Assembly: GCF_037975245.1 (NCBI RefSeq)
Contig: NC_092567.1
Location: 18,028,376-18,092,375, forward strand
Direction of reading: 5' to 3'
Length of the DNA: 64,000 bases
Origin: Apostichopus japonicus
Taxonomy: Eukaryota > Echinodermata > Holothuroidea > Aspidochirotida > Stichopodidae
The translations under genes and the position numbers were made by a program. Below the pieces are notes generated by a model. It saw only the letters and a program-made list of their open reading frames with translations. It did no database searches and was not told the DNA's origin. Below, in pieces: positions 34,924 through 46,900 of the stretch. Each line of letters starts with the position of its first letter. Position 1 is the stretch's first letter.

Positions 34924-35544
34924 CAAGGGCGGCGGAACCGGGGGGGCACGTGCCCCCCCCCTCCACTTTTCCTCAGGTTAAAAATGTGCCTTTTTTCTAC
35001 ATAAAAATTGAGGTGCCTCAAGTTAGCAAGAGGCCAGGGAACCAGAATGAACACTCGGGAAGGGCCGTTTCCGGCCATCTGAGGGGTTTGTAAAACCAAA
35101 AATTTTCTAGTACGCTCCGCTCAGATAGTCGTGCATACAACTTTGCAAATCCTGGCTAAGCCTGTGACTTTTAATGAATTTCTGTGGGTCAAACTCAAAG
35201 CTATTTCGAATGGAAAAAAATTGTGAAGATATTAACAAGAAAAAAACTCTAATTCGGAAGATTCCTACATTAGCAACTAACATGATTTCACCTCATTTTG
35301 TCTCAAAAGAAAACTTGTTCCTTGTTTCCCAATTTGCGCATTGGATATTGCAGTGCTAGTATACATATTTTCCTTTGGGGGGGGGGGGTTGATGAAGTGA
35401 TGTGTATTACACAAATAAGATAACACAATAAGAGTTATAAAGGGTACTAAATGTAAGGCTGCATCAGTCCAATCGAATTTCTGCAAAGTGCCCTTTGATG
35501 TCGGTGCCCCCCCCCCCAGATTAAAAGTGCTTCCGCCGCCCTTG
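34924..35544. mobile_element. Non-autonomous element B1 (CAAGGGCGGCGGA ends)
   Basis: It begins caagggcggcggaaccgggg and ends gtgcttccgccgcccttg. Flanking octamers atctggat and acctggac agree at 6 of 8, an old TSD. A second copy is at 62007-63046. Confidence 0.82.
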
Positions 35545-36043
35545 ACCTGGACATCCCCAACATGAGTGTATATTTTCTTTTTCATGGATGGTGGGGGGGG
35601 CATGGGCGGCGATCCGTACTTCCGAGTGGGGGGGATATGACCTTGTTGACTATCTAAGCGTAGCGCCACCATGAGTTGGCGCGAAGCGTACAAGAAAATT
35701 TTGGGATTTACAAACCCTCTAGATGGCCGGAAACGGCACTTGCCGAGGTTTCCAAGCGGCATATACCCAACTTTAAAATAGGGATTTCATGTCCGAAATA
35801 TCTCATAATCAGGATCCAAAATACTTTTTTTTTAACTTCGGGTGTTATTTTGGGAAAATTGCCCCTGTCAATCTTGTTTCAGGCGCTACGTTAGAATGTT
35901 CGAGAGCTCTTTATATTATTCGATGAAGAAAATGGCCTCATGCAGGCTATTATAGGCCTATACACATGCAATACACAATTACACATAGTTACATTCCTAG
36001 GTACCGATTGCTAGGGCATCCAGGTGAAACGTACGTGTATTAA

Positions 36044-36413
36044 CAGGGGCGTCGGAAGCTATTTGGGATTGGTACGGAAGATCAGAGTGTGGCCATCTAC
36101 CATAATTATCGGGGGGGTGGGGGACGTTTGGAAGGTCAAACTACGCTACGCGCCACCATTGGTTGGCGCGTAGCGTAATGGAGAAAATTTTGAAAAAATG
36201 CCTCCCAGGTTGCAGGAAATGGCACTTTCCGAGCTTTTCTTCTGTGCATTCTCCCTTGTCTGTTTTTGTACCCGATTAATCTTCTGAAACACATTTTGAA
36301 GTATGTTTTCATTTTGGTTCTTTATTTTTGCCTTTTTTCTTCTTAGTGCTACTTTTTTCTCCTTTTTTTTTTGCGCCGTGAATAGTGGTGCGGCGAACCG
36401 CTCCGACACCCCT
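36044..36413. mobile_element. MITE-like element E
   Basis: The ends aggggcgtcggaagc and gctccgacacccct are inverted (12 of 14). Flanks share ttaa. It contains the 12-bp-stem hairpin at 36144-36175. Confidence 0.65.
36144..36175. repeat. 12-bp stem hairpin (cgctacgcgcca)
   Basis: The arms cgctacgcgcca and tggcgcgtagcg are exact complements with an 8-nt loop. It is part of a module repeated near 35065, 35660, 38265 and 63790. Confidence 0.93.
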
Positions 36414-36470
36414 AATTAAGCATTACCCTGGTAACATGAGATTCTCAGCTGTTCGAGGGAACATGTACGT

Positions 36471-37363
36471 GTGTAGGCGCTTACCAGTCAAAACGTCCCT
36501 TTACCAAAACGTCCCCGTACCAAAACGTCCCCGCTTTTGGTCAAAACATCCCCTTTGGTCAAAACGTCCCCGTAAGTCAAACCGTCCCGTCTAATACATT
36601 CATTTACAGTTGTTAATATATATTAATTTTAAGTTATTATTTGGCTAAGTTATCGGCATGCAAGTTGGATTACAGGATTACAGGCGCTAAATAAATCATG
36701 AAGGACTATATATCGTTTAGGGCAGAGACGGGAAAGGGGGCTGGGGCTTTAGCCGTAGTCCCCCTTCTATACCATCAAAAAATAAGAAGGCAGAATAAAT
36801 TCTGGAAAAGGGTAGCAAAATAGGCAAACAATCAAGAAAATCAAAAATATAAAGTGTCTTCAGAAAAGAAATAAACGTATGTGCTGTAGGAAAATATATA
36901 TATCACTTTCATCCAGCCCGTCTCGCATATTCCAAAAGTAACTTGTTGTACATAAACAAAACAAAAATTCTTTTATATTCCCTTCCCTCAATATCGTATA
37001 CATTCATTCATTCAGAAACCAACTCGTGTTTAAAAAAAAATCCTATAACCCTACAGCCCTCTTGCATTCCCTTTTCTAGTATCTTACCTCAGAAAATTAT
37101 ACTCAAAAATGTTTCCGCCCTCATAGCCGGCACTTCCCACTCCTAAAAACTGTGTTTTCAACCTAAACTTACCTATCCTTACTCTTTGATTTGAACTAAA
37201 AACATCCACACTTGCATTCCAACTGATTATAAAAGCGGGGACGTTTTGACTCACGGGGACGTTTTGACTGCGGGGACGTTTTGGTAAAATGCGGGGACGT
37301 TTTGGTCTGAAAAAAGCGGGGACGTTTTGGTAAAGAGACGTTTTGACTGGATACCGTGTAGGC
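36471..37363. mobile_element. Second foldback element with minisatellite arms
   Basis: The direct repeat gtgtaggc flanks 36479-37355. The left arm (to about 36590) repeats ccaaaacgtcccc and ggtcaaaacgtcccc; the right arm (about 37233-37350) carries the inverted ggggacgttttgg units. The outer 38 bp agree at about 34 of 38 (cagtcaaaacgtc, tttaccaaaacgtcccc). The core is about 640 bp of non-coding AT-rich DNA. It has the same architecture as 22083-23132, with different sequence. Confidence 0.82.
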
Positions 37364-38264
37364 CTACTATAGGGCCTATATGAATACTATGAGGGTGCAT
37401 ATATGTACTATATCAATACCGTGGGCGCAATAATACATTTTGTTGTTATAGGGCCAATGAAGCCTACAGTCAACTATTCTTGCTTTATAAAGACGGTTTA
37501 TTTGAAAAGATCGCACTGCGTTTATGGTATAGGCGAGAAATGAAGCTAAAAAGAGCCGTACATTCACGATGATGCATAAATGAAGGCATGAAAATATTCT
37601 TATTCCTGGCATTTGGTGGGGGGGATATGGTGTATTACATCCCCTCCACCCATTTTCATGGGGGGGATATATCCCCCCATCCCCCCAGGATCGCCGCCCA
37701 TGGGGGGGGAGTGCCTACAAGCCTAGAAGTACAGGTTTGTCATATTCTTTGTTATATTCTAAACTTTTTTTGTGAGACAAATTGCAGTCTCACCCGACAC
37801 AGCGACATTATCCCGCCTACGTGTCGTTGAACAATGTATGTTTTTTTTTCTGGAGGTAGCTGAATACTGTGTTAAAATAATAAATTAGGTAACTAAATAG
37901 GAGCTTAAAAAATATACTGTCCCATTTTTCCCCTCCAAAGTGATGTTACCATTTTTTCTTCTTCTAATTTACCAAATTTTTGGGGAAGTGTAAATTTCTA
38001 AAACGTGAGATTATAAAATACTGAATGTTTAGATGCAACATCGTTTATATTGTATGTTATTAATTATTCTTTATTAAGACACTAGTTATATTTTCATTTA
38101 TGTATATATGCTTTTTTTGTTTTTTGTTTTCCCTTTCTTTCTTTCTTTCTTTCCTGGGAGTCCTTTACCTTGTTAAGCCTGAATTGGCTTTTTAGAGGAC
38201 TTCCCTCCACATGTATATATCCAGTGGAAAATCAAATAAATCAAATCAAATCAAAAACTTGCAA

Positions 38265-38375
38265 GGCCTCAGAAGTGCCGTTTCCGGCAATCTGAGAGGC
38301 ATTGTGTGCCCAAAAATTTTCTTGTACGCTACGCGCCAACCGATGGTGGCGCTCCGCTTAGATAGTGTCACGGGA
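38265..38375. repeat. Shared module (gtgccgtttccggc ... gcgccaaccgatggtggcgc)
   Basis: The block reads gtgccgtttccggcaatctg, then acgctacgcgccaaccgatg, then gtggcgctccgcttagatag. It recurs with changes at 35060-35140, 35650-35745 (inverted), 36140-36230 (inverted) and 63785-63885. Confidence 0.9.
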
Positions 38376-38722
38376 ACTTTCGGGCACAAAAAGTTCTGCC
38401 CCCCAAACTGAAATGGTCCCGTACGCCTATGATTTCAAGGTAAATTGATTTTCATATTTAGTTACCAAGTTTTTAACGTTGGAGATTTTAGAAAAACTGT
38501 ATCATTGAAATTGAAATGAATCGTAAGAAAATTAAGCAGAAAACACAACTGATTTCCTTATAGGGCGAATTATTTCACGTTCTAAAGTAAGCTTTATCAG
38601 TCTCAGCCTACTTTTCCGATATATCTGTCAGAATGTTCATTATTAAATTGAAGTAATAGCGATATATACGACGTATAGCGGTATTCATCAGCCAGATCAT
38701 TTAAAATAGTAAATGGCATATA

Positions 38723-39972
38723 CAGGGACGTAGCTAAGGCCTGATGATTGGGGGGGTGTAGTGTCTGAAATTCCAACTGGATGGGTTTTGGAGCAAGAAA
38801 ATTCCGACTGTTGCCTTGTACCCATCCCCCACCCCCCCCCCGTACTACTCGTCAACATTAACATGTCGAACGCGCGCGTAGCGCGCGGAAACTTTTTTCG
38901 ATACGTTTGTACACAGGCCTCACTTCACAAACTTATTAATCACTCTGGCTAAGCAAGTTAGCAACTGAGTAAAGTTATCTGCTTCTAGGCTACATAGACT
39001 ACTAACTACAAAAGCTATGTTAATGTAACAAAGGGGAAATTGTTTTGCAACAAATTATATTCGACGACATAGTGAATTACCAAAAAATACAGTGCTTTTT
39101 ACTAGCACGCTTAATATTGTTTTCTTGGGGGGGGGGGGGCTATTTATCACTCACATGAAAAACTTTCAATTGTGCACTTCATTCCAACTGAGCATTTAGA
39201 ATGAAGTGAACAATTAAACATTTTGCAGAAAAATGTTGAGTTGACGAGATATGATAAGTTGTCAATTAAACATTTTGCAGAAAAATAATTGACGAGATAG
39301 GCTATGATAAGTAATTGTCAATTAAACATTTTCAGAAATTGTTCAATTGCTCAGTTAAAGCAACTGAGCAATCCAACATTTTTCTGATTTTGATAAGATT
39401 TTATCTTGTTATCTAAACAATTTACTGAAAAATGTCAACTTATGGGGCAAAGTTTTTCTTATTGATGGCACTTTTAAGCTTCCGTAGATAAACATTGCGC
39501 GTTTTAATCGTATACCATACAATGTATATCCTGAACTTACTTGAAACTAGCGCACAGGGTCAACCCAGCCAATAGCAAAATTAATACATGAATTAACCGA
39601 ATTGAAGCTGGCGAACTTTGTACGGTAGTTCTTTTATTTTTTTTTTTTTTTTAGAGTATTCAAAATCATACGTTTTGTATGGTGGAGTATAAGGATCGCG
39701 AGATACAATTTCTCAATGTGACAAGGAAAACGTGGTAAATATCACTGATCAAAGGTCAATTTTGACCAAAAATTTTAGGTCAATCAAAAATTACAAGAAT
39801 ATGTGAAAATGAGAGTGCGACAGTCGGAAAATTAGAGTGCGACAGTTGGAAAATTTAGAGTGCGACAGTCGGAAATTCCGACTGTGGCACTGAAATTTTC
39901 CAACTATCGTCAGTTTTACCAAGATTGGGGGGGTGAGACACCCCCCACACCCCCCCTCTAGCGACGTCCCTG
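38723..39972. mobile_element. hAT-like insertion F (1.25 kb)
   Basis: The ends cagggacgtagctaagg and ctctagcgacgtccctg are inverted. The TSD ggcatata is exact (38715-38722, 39973-39980), and the site is empty in both tandem units of the left duplicon. The interior carries C- and G-rich ends and cagaaaaatg-type repeats; no coding frame. Confidence 0.92.
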
Positions 39973-40060
39973 GGCATATACGATTTCTCGAAACCATCAG
40001 AAAATTCGTAGAACTTATCCAAATGAAGATTGTACTGTAATCAAGCGGGATAAAGATATC

Positions 40061-40338
40061 AAAGTGGCTATTCTTACAACTAGTTGTAAGAATAATTTAT
40101 AAATACGCGTGCGCAGTTGCTTTAACGTGGCTATTTTTACTACTAGGAGTACTATTTTTACGACTAAGAGTAACAATAATTTCCGGTTAGGTTTAAGGTT
40201 AGTGTTTAGGGTTAGGCTTAGGGTTACACTACTACATGCGAAGTTGGTTTATTTACTTTACTGCGCTTGAATTCGCCAATGTCGTAAGAATAGTTTATAA
40301 ATAATTGTTACAACTAGTCGTAAGAATAGCCACGGCCG
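40061..40338. mobile_element. MITE-like insertion G (278 bp)
   Basis: Inverted ends share gtggctattcttac(a/g)actag. The direct repeat aaagatatc (9 bp) flanks it at 40052-40060 and 40339-40347, and the left copy has the empty site. It contains gtttagggttaggcttaggg, a degenerate telomere-like stretch. Confidence 0.88.
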
Positions 40339-41480
40339 AAAGATATCGTGGCGTTGTCTAATTTATCCCGTTCTACGGGAATGACGTCATAAACTGATTA
40401 ACCTTGGTGAATTTCTCGACAGTGCTTACAACTAAAGGACGACACAGTATTGTTTGAGATTGCTTTCTTTCCATTACCATTAATAAAATGTCAGCTCATG
40501 CCATGCCTTTTCACATCAAACTTAGTTACCCTCTTATGCGGACAGCCTAACCAACACTGATTGTTTGGATTGATTGATTGATTGGACACTGATTGTTTGT
40601 CCAGAGGTTTGAAACCAGTACAAAAGTACGTCATTCCATTGTAAGGTTTTGCAACCTGTATCGAGCAATGCTAGTTTTGTGTTGGTGAGGTATTTTTACA
40701 TTGTGGTACAGCTCTTGGACGTACATTTGGTAAAATGATAAAGTTAAAAGTTGCTGACCTCAAGCGAGACGACCAAATAGTGATGTGTGTTTCGTTTTGC
40801 CATCCGTGTTGGCACACCATTGTTTTGAAAATTAAAGAAGTGAAAGCCATGGAAAATGTCATTGATGTGTTTGATGTCATTTGATGTCATTTGATGTAAT
40901 TGATGTGATTAATGTCATTGATGTCATTGATGTCATTAACCAATTATATTTTTGTTTTCTATCTTTGTCTCTCTCAGTTAATTGGTAGTACCCCATGAAT
41001 TTTTTTATTCAAAGACCGACGTCAATGTTACGAAAAACATAGAAATAAATTTCCCTAAAAAAACTCATAAAAGTCATGTTTATGTGTCTATTTTGTTTGA
41101 AACGTTTTACACATTTCAGAATTTCGTCAACAGGGCCCCCTTTAACCATTCAAACTAAAAACCAGTGTCGTATGGAAGAAATGTAACAAATTCATACAAA
41201 TCTTTGTTTGAAAAAAGAGAAGAATATTTATTGCATTTTGTTCAATGATCAGCTTTGCCTAACAAGGAAAATACAACATACACCAAGCAAACACGTACTC
41301 GAGAAAAGAAATTATCAGTCCTTTTGAGGAGTGGTAATTATAAAACAATTTGATATGCTTACACCATAAAGTTAATGACATAAACAGTTGAAACCAATTG
41401 AAAATTGATATCTAACTTATCAATGGAGAATAACATCTAACCATAAGAGAAACTTTCCATGTATATATATATATATATAT

Positions 41481-41511
<31 letters not shown>

Positions 41512-41525
41512 TATCTATATATATA

Positions 41526-41559
<34 letters not shown>

Positions 41560-42649
41560 TATTTTGTAATAATTTATTCAGGCGAGTAAAGTCCAGGAAT
41601 TTCTATTAACAGAAATAGTCCTACGGCAGAAGAATTTGACGTTTTATATCAAAGAGAAAATAGCTTATACTTAGTTGAAACCCTACCTCGGTATCGTTCT
41701 CGACTCTATATATGTTCTTTTAATGTAACTTTTTCTTTACCATTTAGGATATGGTTTCGACCTCAAGATGCAGTATTTCCAGCACTGTCTTAAAATTGGT
41801 CACTTTTATGACTAATTTATAATATCAGGCTCTTCAATAAAGAAAATATTGTAATTCACAAACTAAATCCCGCATAATCCAAACTAAAAGAACAAAGTTA
41901 AAATAATCGGAAGACTGGCACTGATAAATCAACGCTAATTTTCAAGATCCCAAAATATTCCCCAAAAGTTTATTCTTTCGACAGATGAGAAGTTTCTTTG
42001 CAAACTTTATAAAAAATGTTTCTTTTTTAGAGACTTCTTTGCAAATGGTGCCAAAACACACAAGTCTGCCATATCATTACAACACCTTTGGTAGGTTTGC
42101 ATTCAAGTAATGTGAAATTTCATTTCATGCATATAATGTTGGTTAATCATGACCAACATGATTCTCTAAAAGATATCGCTAAACATTTTCTTGTGTAATA
42201 AGTTTGCTGTCAAGATTACATATCTCCGGCAATAAATCAACCAAAATGAACCAAATATGATGAAGAAGAAGAACAATACTACAAGAAAAAAAAAACTACA
42301 AATTTGTATGGTCCCCTTACCCCTTACCCTTAAAATGTTACATTTCTCAATGTGATGAAGCTCACTAAAAGTCCTTTTCGGCTGCAATACAGACTTTACC
42401 TAAAGATGCTTATCATTAAAACAGGTATAAATATAGAAAATATAAGAACTGGTCCACTTAAATTACCAAAATAGTGTCTCATAGTCGACAGAAACCAGTG
42501 TAAATAGCCTCCAGTTTTCTTTTTTGATTTCTATGGAAACAAAAAAAAATCATATGAAAATACAACACTGACATTAACATTTTGCAATTCATGTTTTTTA
42601 CTCTAAAGTGACATTAGTATTGATATTGAAAAAAAAATCACCCTACGTC
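40339..42649. other. Duplicon sequence without a gene
   Basis: It matches 3020-5662 of the left copy and includes a (TTGATGT)n-like stretch near 40860-40935. No supported coding sequence. Confidence 0.6.
41461..41556. repeat. (AT)n microsatellite with ctat interruptions
   Basis: About 95 bp of AT dinucleotide with several ctat steps. Confidence 0.96.
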
Positions 42650-43091
42650 CAAGGGTTAAAATAAGCGGGCGCCCAGGCGCTATTCGCGCCCGCAAGCACT
42701 AAAATAGCGCCCCTGGACATGAAAATACAATACGCACGGGCGCTTTTTTGTTGGCAAATAAGCGCCCGCATACTCCAGTAAATATCAGCCTTATCATGCG
42801 CTGCACAGAAGCCTGAAACTAAATTGCATGCTAGTGCTATATAGTAACTGCTAGCGATTTGATAAATCACTGATCGGACGAGTGCATGCACAATAGCACT
42901 GGTGCACATGGTTTATATATCGCACAACACCTGTACTGATACGTACGTACATGCCGTACTTGAATTTTGTTTCTCCTATTTAGCTCCTGGTAGTGAGAAA
43001 ATAGCTCCTGGTCCTACTGAAATTGCTGCGAACCAGGAGCCACTTTTTTAGAAAGTGGCTCCTGGTCCACAAATCCTTATTTCAACCCCTG
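42650..43091. mobile_element. hAT-like MITE H (442 bp)
   Basis: The ends caagggttaaaataag and cttatttcaacccctg are inverted. The TSD cctacgtc is exact (42642-42649, 43092-43099), and the site is empty at 5665 in the left copy. Confidence 0.93.
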
Positions 43092-43801
43092 CCTACGTCA
43101 CAAAACAACTAGAGAGCTAATAAATTATTTCAACATTTTCATTTAATATAAAATATAAATGAATCATTTCCTTGGATCAAATAAAATGATAGTTTGAACA
43201 ATACTCTCCTGGTTGACAAAATTCCTGCAAAGTAACACCCAACAAAAGTAGCACTCAACAAAATTGAACAATTAAATTTATATATTTGGTTGGCCTAATG
43301 AAAATCATCAAACTTCTCGTTTCCATTCAATTTACTTACAATTCAATTTCCATTCCATTCGATTTATTTTCATTTATTGATTTTGTGTATATGTGTGTGT
43401 ATGTGTCAAATCTCAAAGGCGCATATATAAGCAATTTACAGAGCTAACTAAGATCATTTTCCATTTCATGGCAACACTCTTTTCAATTGCAATATCATTA
43501 AAACATCTCTGATGACACTAATTAACAAAGAATCAAAACCATTTTGTCTTTCGAGTTATTGTTTAAATGGAGGCATAACCCTGACGACACTAAACCTTCT
43601 TTTGTCTTCAGCTCACGGATAACTCTATGAGACTCTTCCAATTGTTAATTTTATCTTCTAATTCTAGCTTCCGTAACTGTATCTATAGCATCCATTTTAT
43701 CTACCGAAAAGTCAAGCGAGATATTAGGCATTGAAGTCAACGGTTTTGACCTAAAAGACGTAGACATTTTCAACTTAAACGATTGGGAAATATTCCATCG
43801 A
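43092..43801. other. LMF2 3' untranslated/flanking region
   Basis: Downstream of the LMF2 stop on the minus strand. AATAAA-type signals (tttatt on plus) occur near 43363-43377. It matches 5665-6344 of the left copy. Confidence 0.5.
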
Positions 43802-43976
43802 TTAAAAACCTGCTCCTTTGTTCATGACCGTAGATTGGAGCGCACTTGGAGGTATTTTACTCACATATTTTAGTCCGGAACTTTGAACAAACGATGTTAT
43901 AGCTTGACTTTCTTTGGTCACAGGGCTAAGGTATGTTTCCACTTCTTTTCTTCTCCACCAGTTCTTTGAATTTTTG
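43802..43976 (-). CDS. LMF2: LMF2 terminal exon 13
   Basis: 175 bp. It encodes [20 protein letters not shown] and ends with a TAA after MNKGAGF; the acceptor is TTCTTCAG|C. A GTGAGT inside the exon (after GLKY) could be an alternative donor to an unseen last exon. AATAAA-like motifs occur about 430 bp downstream near 43365. Confidence 0.85.
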
Positions 43977-46900
43977 CTGAAGAAAAAATTAAGGGAAGAT
44001 TGTGATTTAATATTTGTTTGAAAAGTAAATCAAATCAGCTAAACAATCACTCTAAAAGCTTGTTATTATCACAAAAAAAGAGGACATTTCCTATGAATTT
44101 CCATAATCTGTTCTTGACTAAGTTACAAGAAGATGCAAAGCCAACCATCGTCTTAGGTTTTACAAGACTATAAATCATCTTCAAACTTTTCGATTAGTTT
44201 CAGCATTTAGAATATTTTGCAAGTGTGTCTCGTCGACAGTAAATTCATAGGTAGAAAACGAGTACTGACTTAAACCTTGAAGAGTAAAATGATTGTTGCC
44301 ATGGTTTCCATTTTAAAAAATCTGCAGTGGACATTGAATAGAACAGTTTACATGTTCAATCTATAATAGCAACTTTACCATCTAAGATTGAAGAAAGAAA
44401 AATATATGTGTTTTCTGGAGAAAAAAAAAGAAAGAAAAAAGATCGCTTACCTCCAAGAAGTGAAATGATAATGGTATAGCTTTGCTCGGATGAACTTTGG
44501 TGGAGACTTTGGGAATGGATTATGGTCGATAAGATCGAGAACTGCAACCAAATGGAAAAGATAATCAGACGAAAGCTTATTAAGGCACAACAAGAGTGTC
44601 AACAAGAAAGCAGACCAGCTGATGCAAAGTCTTCTGCAGGCAAGGCCAAATCAATATCTAACAAGTTTCGAGAGTGTGTAAAAGTAAGTTGGCCTGACGT
44701 TTCGATCCTAGCAGGATCTTCTTCAGAGGCTAAATGACAAGTAACAGTAACAGAAGGGACAAAAACACGCACAGAATACAGAAAGGTTAATTGAGCATGG
44801 TGAACACAAAGAGATAAATGTAAGGGGATTAGTAGACAAGGAATGGAGAGAAGAAAGAAAGAAACCAACTGGGGAAGAGGAGAGGTGGGAGATAAACAGT
44901 GGAGGGACAAAAAGAGGATTAAGGGAAGGGGGGGAAAGTTTGGAGAGTATCCTGGCACACCTACAATGCCCAATTTGGGAAACTTAAGATCACATAAGAT
45001 TACATCCTATGCATCCTGGCTGCAGGATGCTGCAGCCCCCTCAGCAGCTCCCCATTCTTGGTAAATTACCTAAGAGGGATTTGTATCTTCTTGAAGTGGA
45101 AGTGTATACACTTGTCTCCAATGCAGTGTTACAGGGTGAAAAGCTTTTGAAGGCCTAATCTAGCGTGTGTAATATGTGATTCCTGCAAGGTGTGCAAAAG
45201 ATGGTGCATTTCTTCCTTTCACGTACCTGTACATAAACTGAATATGAAATTTTATAGCAACTGGTTTGCACCTGGATGGAAGTAATGCCATCATAGGACG
45301 CCAACAATACTATCACACTTTTTCTCATTTCTACATACGAATTAAAGCCACAATTATCAATTGTTATCAAGTTTTCAAAGCTATTTGCTAGCAGATTGGA
45401 ATAAAAACTTCTCAATCATCGGAACAGGTTTTGAGGGAAATTCACGGAAAGTCCTTGTGGGAATTCACCCTGCAGAAATTCAACTATAGAAACCAAAAAC
45501 AGAAAATACAGAAGAAACAGTGGAGAGGTATGAAACAAAATATAAATGTAACGAGTACAGCAGTGTTTGACTTTTCTTTTCATTTTGAAGTGCCCATTTG
45601 TATCAGGAAAACTCTGTTGTTTGCTTTATATCAACAATTTCAACAATTTTCGATCTCGGAAAAGGTAACTGAATATTACCGGAGGTTCCAAGGCGTGGGT
45701 ATCAAAGGATGTACACAGGCACAAATTTTTTAGTTGAGAGCCTGTCTCCTGTAGTTTTCATCAGGTCAGAGTTACCATACAACGGAATGTGTATTATTTC
45801 GAATAGTATATATAGAACTTTTTATTATGTAATTAGCTTGGCACAGATATATTTAAAGGTACAGTATATGTTCTTGAATATATAACAGACAACACAGGGA
45901 AATCCCCCTTCGTAGCAAACATGGTTCGTTGGAAATTCAGCAAGAGTTTCCACCTTGTTATAATCAGCAAGAGTTTCCACCTTGTTATAGCTCTGTAAAT
46001 CTTTAAAAAAAAAATTTTTAACTTAAAATAAAAATAAAGGTTTTTAAAGGCTTTAAAGAGTATTTCGAAAAATAAAGAGCCGCTTTTCTAAATAAAGTTT
46101 TTGGTTAAATGTCTTGCTGGGAGGTCTAAGGTTTGGAAAAACTCAGATGAGGGGATGAGGAGGCAAGCCCAAAGAAGATGCTTCCTTTAGCAAACTGTAA
46201 TATTGTAAAATAATAAAATCAGTACTAAAGTGAATCAATTACCTTCCTCTTGATTGGTTAATAATCGATAGATCAGGCTGATGAACCAAGGATTTTGTCG
46301 GGACGAACCGAGAGCTGCGAACCACATCTGCCAATCAAGACGTGGTTGATGAGGAGCTGAAGTTATAAATTTAATTTTACAAATTTTACGAATCATTTAA
46401 TAAAAGAATGATCTTTTTTGAAAATTTAAACATGAACACATGCTAGTTCAAACCCTTCAGGAACAGCAATGTGGTAATTTATTTTAAAAAGTCTTGAAGC
46501 GTATTTTCACACTATTGTATACACCTTAAATGACTATTATTTAAAATAAATTTCGGTTGGTCAAACTATTCATAATATCTGTGGTTCAATCCATACCAAA
46601 TGAGCAAGATTCGGATGTTACTATTGATATGCAGTGTTTATGCCTAGATGTCTCAAAAGGAAGAAACAAGCAAAAATAAGTCAATAAGAAACATTTTTGG
46701 TGGCTAGGATATGGTCGCACCTAGGTTTAACAACATTATATTCAGCATCTTCTCAACAGCTATTGATTTTCATGTACATTGGGGGGAGGGTACTTTTTCT
46801 CATGTATACAGACTAAATCGTGTTTTAATATATGCATATTGTGAGAGACCTAGTGCCAATCTTCCAATTAAGCAGTGTGTCAGGTTTCCTCCTTTTGGGA

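Larger units (their letters stand above)
35601..37702. mobile_element. Element D (CATGGGCGGCGATCC ends), containing two further elements
   Basis: The ends are catgggcggcgatccg and ggatcgccgcccatg. Both flanks are G runs, so the TSD cannot be read. Inside are elements at 36044-36413 and 36479-37355. Confidence 0.72.
34501..38431. mobile_element. Large nested hAT-like insertion (outer element C)
   Basis: The ends are cataggcgtacgagg and ggtcccgtacgcctatg, an inverted pair. The 8-bp TSD atttcaag lies on both sides (34493-34500, 38432-38439), and the left duplicon copy has the empty site. An 8-bp TSD and this end type suggest the hAT superfamily. No transposase was seen; the interior is filled with other elements. 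Confidence 0.88.

Noticed and set aside
35277-35762. 161-codon minus-strand frame
   Set aside because: It runs across two different mobile-element fragments and poly-G/C tracts, so it cannot be one gene.
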